DNA of 64,000 nucleotides, from contig NZ_VOOR01000016.1 of assembly GCF_007993045.1 (NCBI RefSeq), forward strand, positions 49,077 to 113,076, read 5' to 3'. The translations under genes and the position numbers were made by a program. The notes beneath the pieces are model-generated. The model saw only the letters and a list, made by a program, of their open reading frames with translations. It was not told the origin of the DNA and did not search any database. Positions 52,848-60,456 of the stretch are shown here, piece after piece. This DNA comes from Phaeodactylibacter luteus. GTDB lineage: Bacteria > Bacteroidota > Bacteroidia > Chitinophagales > Saprospiraceae. Numbering within the stretch: the first letter of the stretch is position 1; each line of letters starts with the position of its first letter.

Positions 52848-53395
52848 AAGTCAGATCTTTTTTCAATCAGTTTGATGCGTGCAAAAATAGCATAATTGAT
52901 GATGTCCTGATAGTTGGCTGCTATCCCTTCTGAAACCAAAGTTTGGCCTGCATGATCCTCTATCTGCCTTACGCGTAAGAGTTTTTGCAAAATCAGGTCC
53001 GTTATGGAGCCTAGGCGCATATCCCGCCACGCCTCCCCGTAATCGTGGTTTTTGGCTGCCAACAGCGCTCTTACCGCTTCCAGTTCCTGATCATACAGCG
53101 CAAGGGCTGCTTCGGGGGCCAGCTCCAAAGGGGCGCCTTCCGGCAAATGCAACTGCACAAGAGCCATAAGGCTATAGTTGATCAGCCCGGTGTAATCATC
53201 AACGATGTCATCCGCCACCTTTTGCTCCCCTTTCTCCTCTATGCTGCGGATGCGCTTCGCTTTGATATAGAGCTGATCGGTAAGGGAAGCCGGCCTAAGG
53301 ATGCGCCATGCAGTGCCATAATCCCGGGTCTTAGCAGCAAAAAGCTCCCGGCACTCTGTGGTGATAACATCAAAATACTCCAGTGTGGTTGTCAC
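52844..53395 (-). CDS. DUF1599 protein, duplicated domain
   Basis: The 183-residue product holds two copies of the DUF1599 unit: LFAAKTRDYGTAWRILRPASLTD (about 19-40) and LLAAKNHDYGEAWRDMRLGSITD (about 110-132), each with the AK-x2-DYG-x-AWR core. A distant likeness to nucleotide-pyrophosphohydrolase (MazG-type) helical domains is possible. A GTG start at 53395 is proposed: the ATG at 53479 lies upstream of the -7 box at 53417-53424 and encodes an unlikely N-terminus. It forms an operon with the BT_3928-like gene (4-base overlap). Confidence 0.85.
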   Translation of the reverse strand: MTTTLEYFDVITTECRELFAAKTRDYGTAWRILRPASLTDQLYIKAKRIRSIEEKGEQKVADDIVDDYTGLINYSLMALVQLHLPEGAPLELAPEAALALYDQELEAVRALLAAKNHDYGEAWRDMRLGSITDLILQKLLRVRQIEDHAGQTLVSEGIAANYQDIINYAIFARIKLIEKRSDL

Positions 53396-53416
53396 GGTGG
53401 GTACTGTTTTTTTTTG

Positions 53417-53424
53417 CAAAGATA
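53417..53424 (-). promoter_or_regulatory. -7 promoter box TATCTTTG for the DUF1599 operon
   Basis: It fits TAnnTTTG on the minus strand and is 22 bases before the GTG at 53395, supporting that start over the upstream ATG. Confidence 0.5.
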
Positions 53425-53668
53425 GCCCGGGGCAGCCGAATTCACACCACCAGAAGCTGGCAACCTCTGCTACCTGCAAAGATTATATCCTGCTGCTGCA
53501 TTCCATGTTAAATGCTCGCCAAATAAGTGTTAACGAAGCTTGAACACGGCTATGCTTTGGAGCAGGCACCTGGCCCCTCCCTAAAAATCCCGGCCAGGCC
53601 CTGCATTTTCGGAAGCGGTACATATCTTTAGGCTTTATTTTTTAACCAATGCCAATCCTGCCCACTCT

Positions 53669-54331
53669 ATGGCTGAACCTAAAGATACCTATCAGACGCT
53701 GGCCGGGCCGGCCAGCAGCGAATTCAGAGACCGGGGCAGCAAATTCCTCGGGTATGTGTCCCCTGCTTATTCAGAGGAAGACTGGAAAGGGCAGCTGGAG
53801 CAGGTCCGGAAGGAACATCCTAAAGCCCGCCATCACTGTTATGCTTTCCGCTTAGGCTTAGACCAGAACAACTTCCGGGCCAACGATGATGGGGAGCCTA
53901 GCGGCACCGCAGGAAGGCCCATACTTGGGCAGATCGACAGCTTCGGGCTGACCTACACCATGGCCATCGTGGTACGCTACTTTGGGGGCACCCTGCTCGG
54001 CACCTCCGGCCTCATCAATGCTTACCGGGAGGCTACCGCCCTGGCCCTGAGCCAAGCGCAGATCATCAATCGTACCGTAGAAGAGGTGTACCGCCTTTCC
54101 TTTGACTATACCCTGATGGGCAACGTCATGAGCAGCATTGAAGGGCTCAAGCTGAATATGACTGGCCAACATTTCGAAGAAACTGCGGCCGTAGACCTTG
54201 CTATACGGCGGAGCGAGGTGAAAGGGACACTGCTGCGGCTCAAGGCCGCTATAGGGGAGCTCTATCTGGAAGAAGTAGAGGAAGAAACCTCCATACCTGG
54301 CTTAGAAATCGAGTGGCGCAAAACGATTTGA
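53669..54331 (+). CDS. YigZ/IMPACT family protein
   Basis: The 220-residue product has the UPF0029/IMPACT N-terminal domain: RGSKFLGYVSPAYSEEDWK, the HHCYAFRLG and NDDGEPSGTAGRPIL motifs and VVRYFGGTLLGTSGLINAYREAT. A C-terminal ferredoxin-like fold follows. YigZ-type proteins are thought to act in translation or stress regulation; the molecular role is not settled. The TATCTTTA near 53625-53632 could be a promoter. It converges with the S9 peptidase gene, nine bases away. Confidence 0.9.
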   Translation: MAEPKDTYQTLAGPASSEFRDRGSKFLGYVSPAYSEEDWKGQLEQVRKEHPKARHHCYAFRLGLDQNNFRANDDGEPSGTAGRPILGQIDSFGLTYTMAIVVRYFGGTLLGTSGLINAYREATALALSQAQIINRTVEEVYRLSFDYTLMGNVMSSIEGLKLNMTGQHFEETAAVDLAIRRSEVKGTLLRLKAAIGELYLEEVEEETSIPGLEIEWRKTI

Positions 54332-54340
54332 CGCCTGCCC

Positions 54341-56281
54341 CTACCCTTGCGCTACGGTACCTTGCCTGGCAGCTATCTCGAGTTTTTCTCCCGAAGGCAG
54401 CAAAAAGGTTTGTAGAAACAGTGCAACGGCCTGGTTGAAGGCGTCCCGGTTCGTTTTTTTGCGGAAGCCATGCCCCTCATCCCGTGCCAACATATACCAA
54501 GCTTCTCCGCCGCTCGAACGGATAGCTTTCAAAATCTGTTCCGCTTCGCTTGCTGGCACCCTGGGGTCATTCTGCCCCTGCACAATCAACATCGGTTTAG
54601 TGATCCGGTGCGCATGGCTGGTTGGCGAAATCTCCTCCAGATGGCGACGCATATCCGGGTCGCGTTCATCGCCATACTCCACTCGCCTCAGGTCCCGGCG
54701 GTAAGGCTTCGTATTTTCCAGGAAAGTCACGAAATTGCTGATGCCTACAACATCCACCCCACAGCTCAACCGGTCGCCATAATGGATCATGCTTGCCAAG
54801 ACCATATAGCCGCCATAGGAGCCGCCCATCACCGCTACCCTGCTCGTATCAAGCTCCGGCTGCTGCCCAATCCAATCGAGCAGTGCCCCAATATCGCGCA
54901 CGCTGTCCTCTCTTCGGTAGCCATTGTCCAGCTCTAGGTAGCGCTTGCCATAGCCTGAAGAGCCCCTCACATTGGGGGCGATCACAGCCAGGCCCAGCTC
55001 CGCCATATAATATTGAAAAGTAGGCAGGAAACCAGGGCGGAACTGGCTCTCCGGCCCACCGTGAATGTAAATGAGCACAGGCAGTGGCGCTGTGGCATCT
55101 TGCCCTGGCCTGAAGTAGAAAGCAGGGATCTTCCGAGGGCTCCCACCTGCCTTATCAAATGTAGGGTAAGTAATCAGCTCTGGCTCTGGCACGAGCGATG
55201 GCTGAGCGGCTGCGGTAGTGGCGTTAGTCCACTGTGTACATTCCCCATTCCGGGCATCCAAAACAAAAACATTTGCTGGGAGCGTGGGTAAGTCTAAAGT
55301 CAGGGCCAGCTCGGGGCGCTCAGGGTGCCATTTCATATTCCGGATAACCCCTCCTGGCAGCTGCTCTATAGCCCGATAAGACCTTGTGCTTCGGCAATAC
55401 AGATATAGGCGGGAATAACCGTGTACATTAGCGACAAAAGCAGCCTCCTCTCCTGTAGGCGCCACCGCCACCCGCTCTATCTCCCAGGGCAGGTCGCCAG
55501 TAAGCCGTTCTGCCTGGCCGGTTTCTGGGCTGAATGTCCAGAGCTCGCGCCAGTCGTTCTCTGCGTCGCTTGTAAAATAAAGCAGCCCGCCATCGGCCGA
55601 CCAATACCCCTCCCGGCAGGAGATGCCCGGGCCTGACTGTACGGACTGCAATTCGCCTGTATCTACATCGAGGAGATGCAGTGCGCTCTCCTGGGCAGAT
55701 TTATAATGCAAGACCGTAGCCCATTGGCCATTCGGCGACCAAGCTACCGGGTACCAATATCCCCGGGCAGCAAAGGCCAGCTGCCATTCTTTTGTCGATA
55801 AATCGTAGCGGTAAATGTCCTGATCTCTGCCGTTGCGCATGGTGCTGCTGAACAAAAAGAAGCGGCCGTCAGGGCTCCATACCGGATTGCCGTGCTTGGA
55901 AATGCCGTCGGTAAGGCAGGTGGGCGCACCTCCGGCAAGCGGCTGCAGATAAAATTGAAACGCTTCGTCACCCCCATTGTCCTTAGACAACAAGGCTTCA
56001 CCAGGAGAGGCCCCTGGCCGGACGATAGCCGCTGAGACCGGCTCGGAGAAATACGTAAGCTGTTCACAATGCCCTCCTGCCTTTTGCAATTGGTATAGCT
56101 GAGCGGATTCGCCCGAGCGGGTAGACACCAAAAGCCCCCTGCCATCGGGGAGCCAATCAGCAAAGCTGTATTCCCGGCTCTCTTGATATAGCCTTAACTT
56201 TTGGGTAAGGGATGCAGGTACCTGAGGGATGTTTTCCAGTAGCAAGTTGCCTATTACCCGTTTCTGATTCTGAACTGTCAT
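54341..56281 (-). CDS. S9 family peptidase (prolyl oligopeptidase-like)
   Basis: The 646-residue enzyme has a seven-bladed beta-propeller-like N-terminal part (about 30-370; repeated WSPDGRFFLFSS and SADGGLLYFTSD units) and an alpha/beta-hydrolase domain. The catalytic triad is visible: Ser488 in GGSYGGYM, Asp572 in QGQNDPRVP and His604 in DEGHGF. No signal peptide is present, so it is probably cytoplasmic; it would cleave short peptides. The ATG at 56281 (MTVQNQKRVIGN) was chosen, as the upstream codons read into an M-family repeat region. Confidence 0.92.
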   Translation of the reverse strand: MTVQNQKRVIGNLLLENIPQVPASLTQKLRLYQESREYSFADWLPDGRGLLVSTRSGESAQLYQLQKAGGHCEQLTYFSEPVSAAIVRPGASPGEALLSKDNGGDEAFQFYLQPLAGGAPTCLTDGISKHGNPVWSPDGRFFLFSSTMRNGRDQDIYRYDLSTKEWQLAFAARGYWYPVAWSPNGQWATVLHYKSAQESALHLLDVDTGELQSVQSGPGISCREGYWSADGGLLYFTSDAENDWRELWTFSPETGQAERLTGDLPWEIERVAVAPTGEEAAFVANVHGYSRLYLYCRSTRSYRAIEQLPGGVIRNMKWHPERPELALTLDLPTLPANVFVLDARNGECTQWTNATTAAAQPSLVPEPELITYPTFDKAGGSPRKIPAFYFRPGQDATAPLPVLIYIHGGPESQFRPGFLPTFQYYMAELGLAVIAPNVRGSSGYGKRYLELDNGYRREDSVRDIGALLDWIGQQPELDTSRVAVMGGSYGGYMVLASMIHYGDRLSCGVDVVGISNFVTFLENTKPYRRDLRRVEYGDERDPDMRRHLEEISPTSHAHRITKPMLIVQGQNDPRVPASEAEQILKAIRSSGGEAWYMLARDEGHGFRKKTNRDAFNQAVALFLQTFLLPSGEKLEIAARQGTVAQG

Positions 56282-56371
56282 AAATCTGTATTCACAACAG
56301 CGATGGGATATTCCAGACGCTGATGACCGCTTTCCTGGAAACTTTTTCACAGCTGCCAACTCCAAGCTTTT

Positions 56372-56558
56372 AGAGCTTGTTTGGAGCGGCTCCGCATTGA
56401 AAATCAATTTTTTATGCCCGTATGCTGTGCCAGCATAGCTGGCAAGGCCTTGGCGGAGTCACTAAATTTGAGTTTAGCGGGCTAAATGAAAATTTAGTGA
56501 GGAAGCCGGGTTCATATAACGTTGATCTCCAACAGGAACAAACTCCAAATCTGCTCTT
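56372..56558. repeat. M-family MITE-like element, copy C (long form)
   Basis: The 187 bp element begins AGAGCTTGTTTGGAG and ends so that its other strand reads AGAGCAGATTTGGAG. A perfect inner inverted repeat, CACTAAATTT with AAATTTAGTG, lies at about 56460-56500. The right 100 bases match copy D. It lies about 90 bp before the S9 peptidase start. Confidence 0.65.
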
Positions 56559-56831
56559 GCTGTATGGCTAGCCCTGAACAATAGGACACAGCGGGAAACC
56601 GCGCTTCAGCGCAGATACTGGGATTATGACTGAGGGCGAGCGGGCATCACAGCCAGGTATGCGCTGACATGGCCTGCTCCGCTTTGTGCATTTTTTGGCA
56701 AAAGCCTGCTTTTGCAATAAGCCTAAACAACAAAAGTACAACTATTTCGAATACTATTCCACCAATCGCAGCAAATCCAACAATACAGGAAGTGCCTTGA
56801 AGCGCACCGTAGCACGCTCCAAGGGTCGCAA

Positions 56832-57028
56832 AACAAAATGTCGCAGCCGTTTTATGCTTTTCGGGCTTTAGCCTGGCATTGGCCTAGCGCTGCGCAGGGG
56901 TGGCAAGCCCGACAGGGCCGAGCGGATAGCGAGCCCCGGAGCATAGCGGCACCTGCCCTCACGGCAGGGGCAGGCCCCACATCCTCACGGCAGGGGCAAG
57001 CCCAAACAACGACAATCTGATTGGCGCC
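56832..57028 (-). repeat. R-family dispersed repeat, copy R8
   Basis: It is a full-length minus-oriented copy with GCCTGGCATTGGCCTAGCGC, GGCCGAGCGGATAGCGAGCC and CGACAATCTGATTGGCGCC. The GGCAAGCCCGACAGGGCCG stretch shows what R2 looked like before its insertion. It ends 28 bp past the 3' end of the T9SS gene. Confidence 0.9.
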
Positions 57029-57055
57029 TGCTCCAAGGCACTGCCCGTCAGCATT

Positions 57056-58861
57056 TTAAAACAGGCTGAACGGCAAGCGGTACAGCGGGCCCTGAACCGG
57101 CTGCAGCAGCAGTACATAGAATCCCGGGGCTTCAGGGATAAAAGGCAACAGCAGGTCTCCTGCCGATACTTGCTCAAAGGCTGTATGGCTAAGGCGGCGG
57201 CCACTAGCGTCAAGCACTGTCAAGCCCAGCTCCCCTTCAAACGCATGCCTCAGATAAAGCCCAGCCGCCGAGCGGCCAGGATTGGGGTATAAGACAGGGG
57301 CAGCCACATCTTCTGCTCTGACATCCGTGAGCGGCTTGCAGTCCGGAAAATCTGGGTCATAAGTTTGAGCCTGAGCGTAGCTCCGGCTACAGCCACTGCT
57401 CAAGTCGGTAAGGACCAGCTCGTAAGTGCCAGACTCGCTGATGCAGTACGCCTCTTCCGTTGCACCGGGCAGCGGGCTGCCATCCTGCCACCACTGTAGG
57501 CTATACCATTGTGGCAAAGGGGTGCTGCCAAGCAGGGTAAGCAGGTTCTGCTCGTTTTCAAAGACAGGGAAGGCCGGCAGGGGTGCGAAGCTCATGCCTA
57601 GTGCAGCCGACCAGGCCGAACAGCCAAAAACGTTGGCCACTTGCAACTGATAACTGCCGCTTTCGCCTACCAGCAGCTCAGGAAAGGTAGCTCCGGGCAA
57701 AGCCATGCTGTCCCTATACCACTGCATCTCAAAAGCGGGCTCCGAAGTGAGCAGCAGGCTGTCCCCTTCACAAAGCCCCCCTGTAGGGATACCGTCCAAG
57801 ACTGGCACTGCAGGGACCGGGAAAACTTCTACCTGGCCAAAAGAACGGATGGTATCTACCGGGTGCAAAATAACTGGCGATATCACAGAGCCTCCGCCGG
57901 TCAGCAGGCCGCTGCTGTTTTGCGTAAGCAAAAACTCCCCGCACAAATCGTCGGCCCCATCCAGCCCCTGATCATCATCAATCAGCCGGACGGTGTAGGT
58001 GCCCGGCTCTAAAAAAATATCCGGCTCGTACACTACTGGCAAGTTCGCATTTTGTATGTCTGGCGAAGAAAAGATACGGGTGCCCTCTGGGTTGTAAATC
58101 TCGAGCACCAAGTCTGGCGCGCCACCAAAAATATCGTTGCAGTTGGCTTCCGTGACGGTTACCTGCGTGAGCAAATGGCCGAAGGTATCAATAATGGCCT
58201 GGTAGCTGATGTTGTAAATGCCTGGCACGTCGTATTCTTGAGCGGGAGGGTTTTCCGATGTTGCAGCCTGGCCATTGCCGAAGTTCCATTCATAGGAATA
58301 CCCCTCCTGCCCGCCTGAAGGGAGATTGTTCGTAAAGGAAGCGGTCACGGACCCACAGCCTGATACGTTATCGATCGTAAAACCCTCTGCAACGGCCTGC
58401 CCTGGCAAAATCAGTATAGGCACCCGGATGGAAGAGGAACGGGTGGCAAAAAGCACCTGTGCCTCAATGAGGACCTGTACTTCATAATAGCCGGGGATGA
58501 GGGGCGTGCCACAAAAGCGCACACAGCCATCTGTTTCGTTATCCACCTCAAATTCAAGCTGGCTCGCCTCCCACTCCAAGCCGGGGGGCACATTGGTGAC
58601 CGAAGTGATGGTGATGGTAGAAATAGGCAGCCCTGCCGGCGTCTCCGGGTCAGAAGCATTGACCGGGGTCGTCGTTTTGGGCATACGGAAGGAAAGGTCT
58701 TCAGCATAATATGCCCCAGCCTGCCCGTCGGGGGCAGCCGTGAGGAATATCGTATCTGTAGGCAGCCCTTGTGGAAGATTGGTGGCACAGCCCGGGCAAG
58801 AGGCGTGGGCCAGGGCCAGCGCAGTGGCCCACAAAATGATAGTCGTAATGATGGATTTCAT
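57056..58861 (-). CDS. Secreted T9SS protein with PKD and Ig-like units
   Basis: The 601-residue product has a signal peptide (about 1-20). A Cys-containing beta domain (about 30-150; LEWEASQLEFEVDNETDGCVRFCGTPLIPGYYEV) follows, then a PKD unit with YSYEWNFGNGQAATSE, Ig-like units such as LCEGDSLLLTSEPAFEMQWYRD, and a type A T9SS sorting domain (APVLYPNPGRSAAGLYL). The N-terminal domain is related to that of the next upstream gene at 59258. It is thus probably a surface protein. The ATG at 58861 precedes a proper signal peptide; the longer frame to 58960 does not look coding. Confidence 0.85.
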   Translation of the reverse strand: MKSIITTIILWATALALAHASCPGCATNLPQGLPTDTIFLTAAPDGQAGAYYAEDLSFRMPKTTTPVNASDPETPAGLPISTITITSVTNVPPGLEWEASQLEFEVDNETDGCVRFCGTPLIPGYYEVQVLIEAQVLFATRSSSIRVPILILPGQAVAEGFTIDNVSGCGSVTASFTNNLPSGGQEGYSYEWNFGNGQAATSENPPAQEYDVPGIYNISYQAIIDTFGHLLTQVTVTEANCNDIFGGAPDLVLEIYNPEGTRIFSSPDIQNANLPVVYEPDIFLEPGTYTVRLIDDDQGLDGADDLCGEFLLTQNSSGLLTGGGSVISPVILHPVDTIRSFGQVEVFPVPAVPVLDGIPTGGLCEGDSLLLTSEPAFEMQWYRDSMALPGATFPELLVGESGSYQLQVANVFGCSAWSAALGMSFAPLPAFPVFENEQNLLTLLGSTPLPQWYSLQWWQDGSPLPGATEEAYCISESGTYELVLTDLSSGCSRSYAQAQTYDPDFPDCKPLTDVRAEDVAAPVLYPNPGRSAAGLYLRHAFEGELGLTVLDASGRRLSHTAFEQVSAGDLLLPFIPEAPGFYVLLLQPVQGPLYRLPFSLF

Positions 58862-59257
58862 AACTTCTGATTTTCCCTGGCACAGGGGCCAGGCCTGATT
58901 AAACAACGCCCTTCCCCTCACAGTCGCAAGGGGGAAGGCCAAATCCAATACGGTCGTCATCAGGGTGTCGGAGCGGGGCTATGTTGCTGCAGGGTGTGTA
59001 AGCAGCGCCCCGCTCCTATCAGAAAGGCTAAGAGGTTAGCCAAAGGCTGGAGATCAAATGATTCAGTTGCTATTCGGAAGTGTGGTAGTGTTGCTTAGCG
59101 CTTTTTTTAGCGTGGTTTCGCCACTAAAATCAAGGGCTTATGCCCCTAGGCTCTAACGATGTCACTAAACTTGAGTTTAGCGTGCTAAATGAAATTTCAG
59201 GGAGGAAGCTAAGTTCATCAAGCGTGGATTTGCAATAGGAACGGGCTCCCAACCTGC
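58862..59257. other. Intergenic region with a hairpin and M copy D
   Basis: It holds a 10 bp-stem hairpin (58970-59016) and the M copy D (59161-59260). Nothing else was recognised. Confidence 0.55.
58970..59016 (-). terminator. Hairpin GGAGCGGGGC / GCCCCGCTCC
   Basis: A perfect 10 bp stem with a 27-base loop. It may end the transcript of the 59258-60064 gene, but the loop is long and there is no T-tract. Confidence 0.35.
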
Positions 59258-59260
59258 TTA
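59161..59260. repeat. M-family element, copy D (right half)
   Basis: It matches the right 100 bases of copy C, beginning GTCACTAAACTTGAGTTTAG. Its right edge touches the stop codon of the T9SS gene at 59258, so the last bases of that gene may come from the element. The left edge is not clear. Confidence 0.6.
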
Positions 59261-60064
59261 CCTGTTAATGATCATTTTGCTCGTGACAGCAGACCGGCCG
59301 TCTGTCACCCCATAAATATACAAGCCTTCCGGCAGATTGCTGCCATCAAACTCCAATTGATTCAGGCCAGAGAAAAGATTAACGGTGCGGGCATGTACCT
59401 TTTGCCCCAGCATATCAGCCACAAAAAACTGATAATCGCCAGTGCGGGCCACCTCCATCTCAATCTGTGCCAAGGTGCCGAACGGGTTGGGGCGGCTGCT
59501 CAACTGAATGCCAAGCGGCGCTGCTTCCCAGGTACTGACCAATAGGCAATTGTCAAATCCTTCCTCCCGGATGTTCAGGTAATAATGAGAATTTGGCTCA
59601 AGGTTCTCTGGCAGGACAATATCCAAGTTGATGCCTATGGCCGTCTGTATCTGTGCCAAAATGGACAAATCATGAACGCCCTGATCCTCTGCTGTTGGCG
59701 TGCCGTAAATCAGGATACAGCCGGATGAATCGGCCTCAAAAAGGCAATCGGGCGGGTTGCAGACGTAGTCCATGCTAGATGGCAGCTCGTTAATGCCATT
59801 TTCAGCAGGTACCTGCACGGCGTTCAGCGGCACTTGTACCCCGTTGAGGTCGTACACGCTCGGGATATTAAAGGTAAAAGCAAACTCGAAATAACTGCCC
59901 ACACAGGCCGTGTCGGCAATACCAGCCTCTGGCCGCTCCATCTCGTTGTATGGAAGGGGCGAGACTACCACAGAATCAGGCACATTCTCATTGGGTGCAC
60001 AATCTTGCGCCTGCAGGCTTCCGAGCGCCATAAATGCTAGTGTGAATAATGCAACTTTCTTCAT
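59258..60064 (-). CDS. Secreted T9SS protein, paralog of the neighbour at 57056
   Basis: The 268-residue product has a signal peptide (1-19). A Cys-containing beta domain (about 40-150; SSMDYVCNPPDCLFEADSSGCILIYGTPTAEDQGVHDLSI) follows, then a type A T9SS sorting domain (ARTGDYQFFVADMLGQKVHARTV, with SNLPEGLYIYGVTDG). The core pattern GC..I.GTP is shared with the 57056 gene, whose product is longer by PKD and Ig units. It may be a short paralog. A promoter (60161-60193) lies about 100 bases upstream. The stop codon abuts M copy D. Confidence 0.82.
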   Translation of the reverse strand: MKKVALFTLAFMALGSLQAQDCAPNENVPDSVVVSPLPYNEMERPEAGIADTACVGSYFEFAFTFNIPSVYDLNGVQVPLNAVQVPAENGINELPSSMDYVCNPPDCLFEADSSGCILIYGTPTAEDQGVHDLSILAQIQTAIGINLDIVLPENLEPNSHYYLNIREEGFDNCLLVSTWEAAPLGIQLSSRPNPFGTLAQIEMEVARTGDYQFFVADMLGQKVHARTVNLFSGLNQLEFDGSNLPEGLYIYGVTDGRSAVTSKMIINR

Positions 60065-60160
60065 AAAATCAGTTTTTTTGGGAATACATTTGATGTGCCG
60101 AAGTTAGAAAACTTTTGGTAATCGCCTCCAGATTTCCACTATGGCCCGCCAGCCAGCTTA

Positions 60161-60193
60161 CAAAGATAGCACGGCAACCCCTACCCGCGCCAA
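60161..60193 (-). promoter_or_regulatory. Promoter TTG-N22-TATCTTTG
   Basis: On the minus strand a TTG (60191-60193) and TATCTTTG (60161-60168) are 22 bases apart, slightly more than usual. It would drive the small T9SS gene at 60064. Confidence 0.45.
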
Positions 60194-60291
60194 AAGAAAA
60201 ACAGCCTATAAACACCTAAAAACCAATGCCAAAGCACCCCACTCCCCTTAAACATCATCCTTCAGGGGTACAGGTTTACGATATTATTCCC

Positions 60292-60299
60292 TAATTTTG
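60292..60299 (+). promoter_or_regulatory. -7 promoter box TAATTTTG
   Basis: It fits TAnnTTTG and would give a leader of about 150 nt for the TonB receptor at 60457. There is no TTG at the right distance. Confidence 0.35.
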
Positions 60300-60456
60300 G
60301 CAGGCAACTCCTACTTCGTCCCACCTCACCAAAGCACCCTTAGATTTCCTCCCTCTTGCTGCGCTTCCTGCTGAGCGCCATACCGTCTCTCCTAAAGCCG
60401 GCGGGCAAAGCTGCTGCACGACAGGGGCAAATCAACCAGCTATTTCTATAAACCTA

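Larger units (their letters stand above)
56282..57055. other. 774 bp region with M copy C and repeat R8
   Basis: No gene is supported. Besides the two repeats the sequence between 56560 and 56830 has no recognised content; frames there are short and composition-driven. Confidence 0.6.
60065..60456. other. Divergent region between the small T9SS gene and a TonB receptor
   Basis: It holds outward-facing promoter candidates only. I looked for a cobalamin riboswitch pattern before the receptor and found none. Confidence 0.5.
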
